Below, in pieces: positions 1 through 7,223 of a DNA stretch of 8,987 nucleotides. The translations under genes and the position numbers were made by a program. The notes under the pieces were generated by a model. It was given only the letters and a program-made list of their open reading frames with translations. It did no database searches and was not told the DNA's origin. Within the stretch, counting starts at the first letter, position 1, and the number at the start of each line of letters is the position of its first letter. This DNA comes from Gulosibacter massiliensis (GTDB lineage Bacteria > Actinomycetota > Actinomycetes > Actinomycetales > Microbacteriaceae): contig CAMDKN010000040.1 in NCBI GenBank assembly GCA_945901035.1, positions 1-8,987 on the forward strand. The letters are read 5' to 3'.

Positions 1-495
1 GCCGGTGGCGGACCCGCCGACGTGATCGACATCACCGTCACGCTCGCCGAGCACATGCTCGAACTCTCGGGTATGTCGGGTGTCGATGTCCGATCGCATC
101 TGACCAACGGCAAAGCGATGGACACGTGGCGGGCGATGGTGTCGGCTCAGGGCGGCGACCCCGACGCCGCTCTGCCCGTGGCCTCGGACACACACGTCGT
201 CGTTGCCGACCGTGACGGAGTCGTTGCACGGATGGACGCGTTGCCGTTCGGAATCGCCGCCTGGCGCCTCGGTGCGGGCCGCGCACGTAAAGAAGACCCC
301 GTCATTCACGCTGCGGGAATCGACCTCGCGGTCAAACCCGGGGCACGCGTGAAGAAGGGCGACGTTCTCTTCACCCTGTCGGCGAACGAACCCGCCCGCT
401 TTGACCGTGCGCTCGAGGCGCTCGAGGGCGGTTGGGAAATCGGCGATGCCGTCGTCGACCACGGTCCACTCATCGCCGAGGTCATCACCGGATGA
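1..495 (+). CDS. deoA: Thymidine (pyrimidine-nucleoside) phosphorylase, C-terminal part
   Basis: This is the 3' end of a gene whose start lies left of the window; 164 residues are visible. The enzyme cleaves thymidine or deoxyuridine with phosphate to the free base and deoxyribose-1-phosphate, a cytoplasmic step of pyrimidine salvage. The fragment opens with GGGPADVIDITVTLAEHMLEL, typical of the end of the alpha/beta phosphate-binding domain. The family's C-terminal domain follows (VVADRDGVVARMDALPFG, then WRLGAGRARKEDP). It ends with the GARVKKGDVLFTL segment, which in this family resembles a lipoyl/biotin-carrier fold. The phosphate-binding motif of the N-terminal half is outside the window. 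The TGA stop overlaps the add start codon (ATGA), so the two genes are very probably co-transcribed and translationally coupled. Assignment to the family is secure; exact base preference cannot be read from this fragment. Confidence 0.93.
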   Translation, partial: AGGGPADVIDITVTLAEHMLELSGMSGVDVRSHLTNGKAMDTWRAMVSAQGGDPDAALPVASDTHVVVADRDGVVARMDALPFGIAAWRLGAGRARKEDPVIHAAGIDLAVKPGARVKKGDVLFTLSANEPARFDRALEALEGGWEIGDAVVDHGPLIAEVITG

Positions 496-1634
496 GCCGT
501 ATCGGACTTCCTCAGGTAACGCCCGGAGACCGACCCACTCACGTGTTTCCGGGGACCGACGTGATCGTCGAGTCGCTCCCCAAGATCTCGCTTCACGACC
601 ACCTCGACGGCGGCGTTCGCCCGTCGACCATCGTGGACCTCGCCACGGCGGTGGGCATCGAGATTCCCGCGACCACGCCAGTTGAATTGAACGAGTGGGT
701 TCGTGCCAACGCGGATTCCGGCAACCTCGTTGATTACCTCGCGACCTTCGAGGTCACGTTGTCCGTCATGCAGACCGCCGACAACCTCGAGCGGATTGCG
801 CGGGAGTTTGTCGAGGATTTGATCGCAGACGGTGTCGTCTACGCCGAAGTGCGGTGGGCACCAGAATTGCACCTCACTGCGGGCTTGACGATGCGCGACG
901 CGATCGACGCGGTGCAGCGTGGAATCGAATCCGCCGCCGATGCCGGACGATCCGAGGGAAACGCAATCCAGGTTCGGCAGTTGTTGTGTGCGATGCGCCA
1001 AGCCAACAACGCGGACGCGGTCGCAGATCTCGTCATCGAATACCGCGGTCGCGGGGTCGCGGGGTTCGATATTGCCGGCCCCGAAATCGGTTTCCCCGTC
1101 TCGCGTCTCGCGACGGCGTTCGCCAAACTCGACGCGGCGTGGGTTCCCCGAACCATTCACGCCGGCGAGGCCGACGGTCTCGACAGCATCGACGGTGCAC
1201 TTCTGGACGGTCGCGCACTTCGGCTGGGGCACGGGGTTCGCATCACCGATGATTTCACGATCACCGACTCTGGATCCGCTCAACACGTGGTGATGGGGGC
1301 TCTCGCCGAATGGGTTCGAGACCGCCGTGTCGCGCTCGAAATCTGCCCCACGTCGAACGTGCACACCAACTCCTTCACGCGATTTGGCGAGACAATCGAG
1401 ACCCACCCGTTCGACCTGCTCTATCAACTCGGGTTTGCGGTTACCGTCAACACCGACAACCGGCTGATGAGCGGAACGAGCCTGTCCCGCGAAATCGCCA
1501 ACCTTGCAGAAGTGTTCGGTTATTCCCTCGACGACGTTCTCGAGTGGCAACTCACGGCGGCTCGATCGGCCTTTGTGCCCGTCGAGGACCGCGACGATTT
1601 GGTCGAGTTCATACTCGACGCGTATTCCCGCTGA
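492..1634 (+). CDS. add: Adenosine deaminase
   Basis: The 380-residue protein deaminates adenosine and deoxyadenosine to inosine and deoxyinosine in the cytoplasm, feeding purine salvage. All metal and catalytic residues of the family can be placed: zinc ligands H35 and H37 in SLHDHLDGG, H223 with catalytic E226 in TIHAGEADG, H247 in RLGHGVR, and D322 in TVNTDNRLMSGTS. Other family signatures are YAEVRWAPELH (117-127), GFDIAGPE (191-198) and ICPTSN (284-289). The length is normal for bacterial ADA. I chose the ATG at 492 because it overlaps the deoA stop as ATGA and leaves a normal short N-terminal extension before the first zinc motif. The same frame stays open upstream but only inside deoA. 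A weak GAGG lies 10 bases upstream, and coupling to deoA translation is likely. The stop sits 7 bases from the stop of the convergent S1 gene. Confidence 0.96.
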   Translation: MSRIGLPQVTPGDRPTHVFPGTDVIVESLPKISLHDHLDGGVRPSTIVDLATAVGIEIPATTPVELNEWVRANADSGNLVDYLATFEVTLSVMQTADNLERIAREFVEDLIADGVVYAEVRWAPELHLTAGLTMRDAIDAVQRGIESAADAGRSEGNAIQVRQLLCAMRQANNADAVADLVIEYRGRGVAGFDIAGPEIGFPVSRLATAFAKLDAAWVPRTIHAGEADGLDSIDGALLDGRALRLGHGVRITDDFTITDSGSAQHVVMGALAEWVRDRRVALEICPTSNVHTNSFTRFGETIETHPFDLLYQLGFAVTVNTDNRLMSGTSLSREIANLAEVFGYSLDDVLEWQLTAARSAFVPVEDRDDLVEFILDAYSR

Positions 1635-1641
1635 CGCGTCG

Positions 1642-3852
1642 CTACGGCAGGTTCCAGGTGACGACCTGATATTCGGTTTCCGAACTGATCCAGAAGAAGG
1701 TCGGATCGCCGACGCCAGGGGATGCCCAGAGCATCGGTTCGTAGCCCTCGGTCGGATCGACCGTTGGCACGGGTTCACCCGTGGAGGTGTCACCCGTCGC
1801 GACATCCCACGTAATGAGTTCGACGTCTCCGATGGCGTCGCCGTCAAACATCGAGCGCGCAAACGAGATCTGACCGAACTCGCTGTCGGAACCGAGGGGC
1901 ACGAGTTCCCCGCTCCACACGTCGGCCATTCCGGGGTATCCCGTGTCCACTTCCGCCGACAGAGTGAAGGTGTCACCGTTGGTGAGTTTCACGATGTGTT
2001 CGTTGGGGAAATAGTTCCTCCGGGCCCAGTAGGGTTGCGCGACGACACCCAGCCAGGTTCCCTCCGTCGCGCCGGGCACCAGTTGCAGGCTCTCCACCGC
2101 ACGCGCACCGAAAGGGTTCGCGGGCAGGGACACAATGTTGCGAGTGCCGTCCGGTTCGATACTGGAGATGACGAATTCGCTTCCGAGTCGCTTGAACTTC
2201 GAACTCTGGGTATAGACCAACACGGCGGTTTCGCGGTCGGTTGCCGCCGGGTTCACCGACACGTCCATGAACACCAGTTCGGCGCCACCCATCGACGATG
2301 AGGGGAATCCACCGACACCGACGAGAGTGTTGTCCGCCGAGGTGTCAACCATGACGAGAGCCGACACGGGCACGTAGCGGCTCTTTTTGCTTGCCTTGTA
2401 GTGACAATCGACTCGCAGTAACGGTTTCTCCATCGGCGCGGAAATCGGTTCGACGTAATCGATGACAGCGTTCGGTCGGTCGCAGAACACGGCGAGAGCG
2501 GATTCGTCGATGGCGACGGTGTTCGTGCTCGATGTCGTCATCGACCCGGTGGTCATCATCATCGATCCGGACTGGGCCACCCGCGGCGACCGTGACGACA
2601 GGGAGAACCCGGATTCCCAATAGCTGGCGGCGAACCAGTGGGAACCGCCGGCACCCCACCGGCCAACGTGCGCGACCCCGGCGCTGCCGGGGAAATCGAT
2701 GTTCGCGACCCCGTCCCCAGCGAACGAGTCGTTGTCACCCGACGCCCCGAGGTGCGTTAGCAGGTTGGATTCGTCGCCGGAGTCGTCAGATTCGCTCTCG
2801 AGCGCGAACACGCCACCGAAACCGTCGGACACCATGAGCGGGGGCTCCCCGCCCGACCACGAGAATGCCGAGGGCAACGTTCGCGTCACATCGGAAGCAC
2901 TCGGCGTACCGCTCTGTGTCCCGGTATCGAGCGGTCCGGCGTAATCCTGACGGCAGGGTTCCAGGATCGACGAACCCCCTTTTCGCAGGTCGGCGGTGAC
3001 CGTGACCGTCACGTTGCCGACATCCGGGGTGGTGACCCAGCCGGCTGCGGTATCGGTGAGGTCCTGTAACGGTTCCTCGCCCTCCAAACTCACCGACTCG
3101 GACTCTGGTGTCCACCAGTCGACCCAGGGGACGACCGTCGATTGGCTTTCGGAAATCGCCAATCCCTCAAACTTCACGGCAAACACTCGTGCCGCCTCGT
3201 CACCGTTGTCAATCAGGGATTCGTCGACACACATTGTGGCCTGCACGGTGATGTCCGACACATAATCGGTGTTCACCGTGATGCTGGATTGGTCGGAGGC
3301 TTCGATGAGGGCGTAGGCGTCGAATGACAGTCCGTCGTCCGTCGTGATGAGTCGACCGTTCCCGCGATATTCGGCTTCATCCGCGTCGCTCCACATCGTG
3401 CCGTCTTCCGTGGATTCCGGCATCAGCACGACCGCGGAATACGTGACCGTATCGACGCAGGTTCGTTGGGGTAGCACGAATTTGGTCGTGAACAAATCAG
3501 ATTCGTAGCAGTCGTCGTCGGTCGAGTTGGTCCCCTCCCACTGGTAGAAGAGCGAAAGCGACTGGAAGAAGTCGGGGGAACCGTCCGTCACAGAGAAATC
3601 CGAAGTCGTGAACTTGTACTTCTTTTTCTCGGGGCGACCCCAACCCGACCATTCGGGTCCGATTATCGCCGAGAATTTTGCGACCGCGTCCTCCCCCGTG
3701 AAGAAGTCGAGAGTCGTTCCGTCACTGTGTCCGTTGCGGTAATACGTCCAGTCCGCCACCGTTACGGGTGCTGAATTCGCAGCGGGTGCCGCGATCAGGG
3801 CACCGAAAATTCCCAGGGCGAGGGTAACAACCATCGACATCAATTTCTTCAT
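1642..3852 (-). CDS. Large secreted protein S1, unknown function
   Basis: I do not recognise a named family in this 736-residue protein. It starts with a clear Sec signal peptide: MKKLM, a hydrophobic run to about residue 22, then AANS with probable cleavage after S27. No later transmembrane segment, LPXTG motif or C-terminal anchor is visible, so it is probably released or loosely wall-bound. The mature part is acidic and rich in S, T, G and aromatic residues, which suggests beta structure. It has exactly six cysteines (115, 132, 208, 300, 457, 483), all matched in S2. Glycine blocks DGFGG (343-347), LGASG (368-372) and GRWGAGG (397-403) recur in S2, and the C-terminal strand ends in VTWNLP. 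Residues 428-446 are Met/Ser/Thr-rich. The ATG is supported by GAAGGA six bases upstream. A promoter lies in the 75-base gap behind trhO. A beta-propeller-like second half is possible but is only a guess. Confidence 0.88.
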   Translation of the reverse strand: MKKLMSMVVTLALGIFGALIAAPAANSAPVTVADWTYYRNGHSDGTTLDFFTGEDAVAKFSAIIGPEWSGWGRPEKKKYKFTTSDFSVTDGSPDFFQSLSLFYQWEGTNSTDDDCYESDLFTTKFVLPQRTCVDTVTYSAVVLMPESTEDGTMWSDADEAEYRGNGRLITTDDGLSFDAYALIEASDQSSITVNTDYVSDITVQATMCVDESLIDNGDEAARVFAVKFEGLAISESQSTVVPWVDWWTPESESVSLEGEEPLQDLTDTAAGWVTTPDVGNVTVTVTADLRKGGSSILEPCRQDYAGPLDTGTQSGTPSASDVTRTLPSAFSWSGGEPPLMVSDGFGGVFALESESDDSGDESNLLTHLGASGDNDSFAGDGVANIDFPGSAGVAHVGRWGAGGSHWFAASYWESGFSLSSRSPRVAQSGSMMMTTGSMTTSSTNTVAIDESALAVFCDRPNAVIDYVEPISAPMEKPLLRVDCHYKASKKSRYVPVSALVMVDTSADNTLVGVGGFPSSSMGGAELVFMDVSVNPAATDRETAVLVYTQSSKFKRLGSEFVISSIEPDGTRNIVSLPANPFGARAVESLQLVPGATEGTWLGVVAQPYWARRNYFPNEHIVKLTNGDTFTLSAEVDTGYPGMADVWSGELVPLGSDSEFGQISFARSMFDGDAIGDVELITWDVATGDTSTGEPVPTVDPTEGYEPMLWASPGVGDPTFFWISSETEYQVVTWNLP

Positions 3853-3882
3853 TGAGTATCCTTCACCATTGTGTGTTGAGTC

Positions 3883-3911
3883 AGCATAGGCAGCCGGCGC
3901 CGCCGTGTCAA
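3883..3911 (-). promoter_or_regulatory. Sigma-70-type promoter of the S1 gene
   Basis: On the minus strand a perfect -35 TTGACA (3911-3906) is followed by a 17-base spacer and a -10 TATGCT (3888-3883, four of six consensus bases including TA...T). Transcription would begin near 3876, giving a leader of about 24 bases that contains the GAAGGA ribosome site (3864-3859) before the ATG at 3852. The promoter sits wholly in the gap between the trhO stop and S1, so S1 can be expressed independently of trhO. The spacer contains the 8-base palindrome CGGCGCCG (3895-3902). No T-tract follows it, so it is not an intrinsic terminator. Confidence 0.72.
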
Positions 3912-3927
3912 TGCCTGGAGGTGAACA

Positions 3928-4836
3928 TCATCCGACTTCACCGTGAACAACGGTGCTCGCCTCGTCGCCGGAACACAGAAGGTTCGCGGGGTTGTCGACG
4001 CAGGTGGCACACAGAATCGCGCGGTGGCGGCACTCGAGGTTGGAACAGTTGACCACGGTCGAGGAGCCCGACCCGCAGTTGTCACACTCGCCGATGACCG
4101 CAGCCGTGTCGCTGAAAGTGACGGCCATCCGTTCGTCGAACACGTACAGCGAACCTTCCCACAGGCCTTTGTCGCGGAACGCCTCGCCGTAGCGGACGAT
4201 ACCGCCCGCAATCTGGTACACCTCGGTGAAACCCCGATTGAGCATGGCCGCACTGAGGATCTCGCAGCGAACTCCGCCGGTGCAGTAGGTGACGATGGGT
4301 TTGTTTTTGAGGTGGTCGTACTTGCCGCTGTCGAGTTCGGCGATGAAGTCCTGACTGGTTCGCACGTCGGGTACGACGGCGTTTCGGAATCGACCGATTC
4401 GGGCCTCGAAGGCGTTACGCCCATCGAAAAACACCACGTCGTCGCCACGCTCAGCAACGAGTTCGTTGACCTGTTGCGGGCTGAGGTGGGGTCCGCCGTT
4501 CAGGACACCCTCGGGTCCGACGACGATCTCGTCGGGCGAGTTGAATCCGACCAGTTCCGGTCGCACTTTGACGCTGAGTCGGGGAAAGTCGTTCCCCGTC
4601 CCGTCCGACCACTTCACATCCATCTTCGCGAAGCCGGGGTACTGTTTGGTGGCCTTCGCATAGCGTTTGACGGCGTCAATCGGCCCGCCGACGGTTCCGT
4701 TGATGCCGTGCGGCGAAACGATGATTCGTCCGGTCAGCCCGTGTTGTTCGCACAGTGCCCGCTGCCACAAGACAACCGCCTGCGGATCAGCGACCGGCGC
4801 GAACGCGTAGTAGAGGACGATTTTGTTGAGGACCAC
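3928..4836 (-). CDS. trhO: tRNA uridine(34) hydroxylase, rhodanese family (TrhO/YceA)
   Basis: The 302-residue cytoplasmic protein belongs to the YceA/TrhO family, which hydroxylates U34 of certain tRNAs to 5-hydroxyuridine in an oxygen-dependent reaction, the precursor of wobble modifications such as 5-methoxyuridine. An N-terminal acylphosphatase-like region (about 1-95) carries [16 protein letters not shown] and the family stretch [13 protein letters not shown]. The rhodanese domain (about 120-225) has FFDGRN (136-141) and the active loop CTGGVRCE, with catalytic C185 and a second cysteine C191. A C-terminal cysteine cluster (C251, C254, C264, C269, C276, C279, C288) looks like the metal-binding tail seen in many family members. 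Start choice is the GTG at 4836: it gives the conserved KIVLYYAF N-terminus, no ATG lies just upstream, and there is no Shine-Dalgarno. It is separated from S2 by a terminator and from S1 by 75 bases. Confidence 0.94.
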   Translation of the reverse strand: MVLNKIVLYYAFAPVADPQAVVLWQRALCEQHGLTGRIIVSPHGINGTVGGPIDAVKRYAKATKQYPGFAKMDVKWSDGTGNDFPRLSVKVRPELVGFNSPDEIVVGPEGVLNGGPHLSPQQVNELVAERGDDVVFFDGRNAFEARIGRFRNAVVPDVRTSQDFIAELDSGKYDHLKNKPIVTYCTGGVRCEILSAAMLNRGFTEVYQIAGGIVRYGEAFRDKGLWEGSLYVFDERMAVTFSDTAAVIGECDNCGSGSSTVVNCSNLECRHRAILCATCVDNPANLLCSGDEASTVVHGEVG

Positions 4837-4843
4837 GGAGTTC

Positions 4844-4849
4844 AGTGTA
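4844..4849 (-). promoter_or_regulatory. -10 box for a probable leaderless trhO transcript
   Basis: On the minus strand TACACT (TAnnnT type) ends 7 bases before the GTG start of trhO. This places the expected transcription start on or next to the first base of the start codon. No ribosome-binding site precedes the GTG, which fits a leaderless mRNA as commonly found in actinobacteria. No convincing -35 is present, because that position falls inside the terminator hairpin of the upstream S2 gene. Confidence 0.55.
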
Positions 4850-4855
4850 GAGGGG

Positions 4856-4894
4856 AAAGAAAAGGGTGCCGCGACGTCTTCCGCCGCGGCACCC
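4856..4894 (-). terminator. Rho-independent terminator of the S2 gene
   Basis: A perfect 10-bp stem pairs GGGTGCCGCG with CGCGGCACCC (4864-4873 with 4885-4894) around an 11-base loop. On the minus strand it is followed at once by TTTTCTTT (4863-4856). It begins 12 bases after the TAA stop of S2. No T-tract follows on the plus strand, so it works in one direction only. It insulates trhO from S2 transcription. Confidence 0.9.
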
Positions 4895-4906
4895 GATTCG
4901 ATTGGG

Positions 4907-7129
4907 TTAGGGTGCCGTGCTCCACGCCGTCGTGGAGTACGTGTCGGCTCCGGTCATTGTGAAATACGTGGTTCCGCTCGGGCCGTTCCCCGAGAAGAAT
5001 CCGCCGATCCGCCAGGAGTATTGCCCAAATCCCCTGAGTTCGACGATATCGCCGTTGGTGACAGCGCCGGTCGAGGTATTGACCGAGGCGACAGTTACCC
5101 TGTCGATGTTCTCGCCGTCGTCCCACAGCAACCAGTCGTAGGGGTCCCCGCCGTTAATCGACATCAACCACTCGCCAGTGGACACCTTTTTGACGATACT
5201 AAACCGCGGGTTGAGCCCGAAATCCGTCATGTCGTCGAGAGAGATGCTTTCACCCTCGGTTATCGCAGATCCGGCAATCGTGAAGAGGTTAGCCGGGATG
5301 GGTTCCCACTCTTCACCTCGGGTGGACGTCATTCCCACCCACTCGCCTGCTGACGACCCGGGCGCGATTTGAACGGTGTACGGCTCGCCCGGTTCGGCCC
5401 ACGGACTTTCGGTTAACGGAGTCGTCGTTGACACGCCTGCGGCCGTAAGGGTGGTGATGGATCGAGCACTTACGTCGACGTCCCCTCCGGTGCAATCGGT
5501 GTCGTTCGATGTGGTGCTTGTGTAGACGATAAGCGCAACGTCGGTTCCAGTCGCTGCGCTATTGGAACCGAAGGATGTCCCCACACACGGACGCGTCTTC
5601 GTGGGTGCGCCGAGCCTCTGCACCAGGGTCGGGACGTTGTTCACGATGGACACGAGGACATCTTGATAGCTGTTTTTCTTTACGCAGTACACCAACGCTG
5701 TCGGGTTGACGGTTGGAGTGCTGAGCGTACCCATCCAGTAGACGGTGAAGCCTCGGTCGCACATTTTCGTCAGGGAGGACTTGGTGAGCGTTTGCGTTAC
5801 CGGAGTTGCGCCTGTCATCGTCGAGGTGGTGTATTCCCAGTTGCCCTTGGCTTTTGACACCAGTGTGAACTGATTGGCTCCGGCCGCACCGTAGCGTCCG
5901 AGGTCAAAATTTCCGTTGGAGTCGGACGTGAGGGTTCGCCCACCGGTCCCGTTGTAGTCGTTCTGCGGACCAGATGCTCCGAGTTGAACGAGGGTGACCG
6001 CTCCGGCGCCTTCGTCGTTAGTCAGACCGTAGTGGAACATGCCCCCGAACCCGTCTAGATAAACCCCGTAGCGGTCCCAGTTGTTGTTGCCAGTGAAGGT
6101 CTCGCTGGGCATCGCTCGATCGTCCGTCGTTGTGGCTTGCGGGCCGTCACCGTTGATGATGGTGACTTCGGGCCACAATGGTTCTGTGGCGGCCGGAGGG
6201 CATTCCTCGAGAACTGAATCTCCGAGGAGTTCGACGTCTGCGGTCGCGATGTGAGTTCCTGTCGCGTCTTCCGAGTCCAAGCGCACCCAGAAAGAGATAC
6301 TTTGGTCGTACGGGTTGTCCTCCGGAACGAGGTAGGTGCTCGCCGGTTCACCGTTGTCGTCGTAGTAACTGACGACCAGGTCCTCGGACGAAACCGCATT
6401 TCCGCCTTGGCTCCATGACACGTCAATGGTCAATTCGTCGCTACCGTCGACCAAGTCCTCGTTGAGGCACAACTCAAAATACGCGTTAACGTTACTTTCG
6501 GTCGAATCTAACGTAACGCTCGCGACATCGGTTTTCTGAACGTTTCCAGAGAAGAAGCGACCGGCGCCGACAGCGCTGCCGACGTCCTTCTTGCCCACCT
6601 TCAACACCTGGGACATGCTGTTAGTGACAACCGTCTTCGGCGAACCAGTGTCGTTCGAGACGGTGATCTGGTCCTCCACGTTTAAGTAATCTAGGCAGCG
6701 GTTTGCCACAGTAATCTTGAGCGTCGCGGATTCTTGGAAAAAGTACCCACCCCCATCCTCGAGGTCGCTACACATCGGGTCGGCCTCCGTAGAACCGGAC
6801 CAGTAGCGATACTTTTCATCGCTCAACGAAGTGAGCCCAGCCATCGATGCTGTTGTCTGGGTGAACGCGGACCGGCTGATTACTGACTTGAGGGGCGCGG
6901 GCCACGCGTAGTCCTCGTCAAGATATTGCCCGCTGAAAATGGTCACTCTCTCGTCATCGTTGACGAGCATCGATCCGGGAGCGGACGCTTCTCGATTGAA
7001 TTCATACAACGTGGGGCTGTATCCGCCCCCGTTGGCATTTGCAGCGGGTGCGATTGCCGCGAGTGATGCGGCTACAAGGCCGAAAGTGGTCCACGCGGCG
7101 ATGCGGGAACGAAATTGACGAACAGACAT
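4907..7129 (-). CDS. Large secreted protein S2, paralog of S1, unknown function
   Basis: This 740-residue protein has no family I can name. The signal peptide has a basic start (MSVRQFRSR), a hydrophobic core (about 11-28) and ANA with probable cleavage after A32. The mature protein is acidic, glycine- and threonine-rich, without visible membrane anchor or sorting motif. It matches S1 end to end at low identity. Six cysteines are colinear with S1 (120, 145, 221, 310, 457, 482). Shared blocks are [13 protein letters not shown] against MCVDESLIDNG, DGFGG (359-363), LGASG (383-387), GRYGAAG (411-417), CDR (457-459) and GEWVG (595-599). The tail TAWSTAP matches VTWNLP. S2 has two further cysteines, C515 and C546, with no partner in S1. 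AGGAAC eight bases before the ATG supports the start. The gene has its own promoter and its own terminator, so it is probably monocistronic. A surface, adhesive or glycan-binding role is conceivable but nothing in the sequence proves it. Confidence 0.88.
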   Translation of the reverse strand: MSVRQFRSRIAAWTTFGLVAASLAAIAPAANANGGGYSPTLYEFNREASAPGSMLVNDDERVTIFSGQYLDEDYAWPAPLKSVISRSAFTQTTASMAGLTSLSDEKYRYWSGSTEADPMCSDLEDGGGYFFQESATLKITVANRCLDYLNVEDQITVSNDTGSPKTVVTNSMSQVLKVGKKDVGSAVGAGRFFSGNVQKTDVASVTLDSTESNVNAYFELCLNEDLVDGSDELTIDVSWSQGGNAVSSEDLVVSYYDDNGEPASTYLVPEDNPYDQSISFWVRLDSEDATGTHIATADVELLGDSVLEECPPAATEPLWPEVTIINGDGPQATTTDDRAMPSETFTGNNNWDRYGVYLDGFGGMFHYGLTNDEGAGAVTLVQLGASGPQNDYNGTGGRTLTSDSNGNFDLGRYGAAGANQFTLVSKAKGNWEYTTSTMTGATPVTQTLTKSSLTKMCDRGFTVYWMGTLSTPTVNPTALVYCVKKNSYQDVLVSIVNNVPTLVQRLGAPTKTRPCVGTSFGSNSAATGTDVALIVYTSTTSNDTDCTGGDVDVSARSITTLTAAGVSTTTPLTESPWAEPGEPYTVQIAPGSSAGEWVGMTSTRGEEWEPIPANLFTIAGSAITEGESISLDDMTDFGLNPRFSIVKKVSTGEWLMSINGGDPYDWLLWDDGENIDRVTVASVNTSTGAVTNGDIVELRGFGQYSWRIGGFFSGNGPSGTTYFTMTGADTYSTTAWSTAP

Positions 7130-7161
7130 TTGGCTTTGTTCCTAACGGTAAGGGTTTTTTA

Positions 7162-7190
7162 ACTTTACCAACTTCTTCAATCCCTGTCTA
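7162..7190 (-). promoter_or_regulatory. Probable promoter of the S2 gene
   Basis: On the minus strand TAGACA (7190-7185, five of six to TTGACA), a 17-base spacer, and TAAAGT (7167-7162, four of six to TATAAT) form a plausible sigma-70-type promoter. Transcription would start near 7155, with a leader of about 26 bases containing AGGAAC (7143-7138). The layout closely matches the S1 promoter. A GATAAT at 7207-7202 is an alternative -10 but lacks a matching -35. Confidence 0.55.
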
Positions 7191-7204
7191 GAGAACGAGG
7201 GATT
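7179..7204. repeat. 7-bp inverted repeat around the S2 -35 box, possible operator
   Basis: AATCCCT (7179-7185) and AGGGATT (7198-7204) form a perfect inverted repeat with 12 bases between, so arm centres are 19 bases apart, close to two helical turns. The -35 element TAGACA overlaps the left arm by one base and otherwise lies between the arms. Neither strand has a T-tract after the dyad, so it is unlikely to be a standard terminator for the P450 gene that ends at 7224. Binding by a dimeric regulator is an inference. Confidence 0.4.
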
Positions 7205-7223
7205 ATCACTGCCGTGGATCGGT

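Noticed and set aside
1655..1668. Hairpin CAGGT-GACG-ACCTG after add as a possible terminator
   Set aside because: The stem is only 5 bp, it lies inside the S1 coding sequence, and only ATATT follows rather than a real T-tract.
306..1976. Long open frame of 556 codons on the minus strand opposite add
   Set aside because: It is antisense to a fully convincing adenosine deaminase, has low-complexity Arg/Ser/Pro-rich content and no family motifs. Such frames arise from GC-rich third positions.
3889..3905. GC-rich palindromic stretch after trhO as its terminator
   Set aside because: There is no T-tract on the minus strand and the stretch is the 17-base spacer of a strong promoter.
3943..4962. 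Open frame of 339 codons on the plus strand opposite trhO
   Set aside because: It mirrors the codons of trhO, runs across the S2 terminator and shows no domain, so it is a shadow.
7202..7207. GATAAT as the -10 box of the S2 promoter
   Set aside because: No -35 resembling the consensus lies 16-18 bases upstream; the TAGACA/TAAAGT pair with a 17-base spacer fits better.
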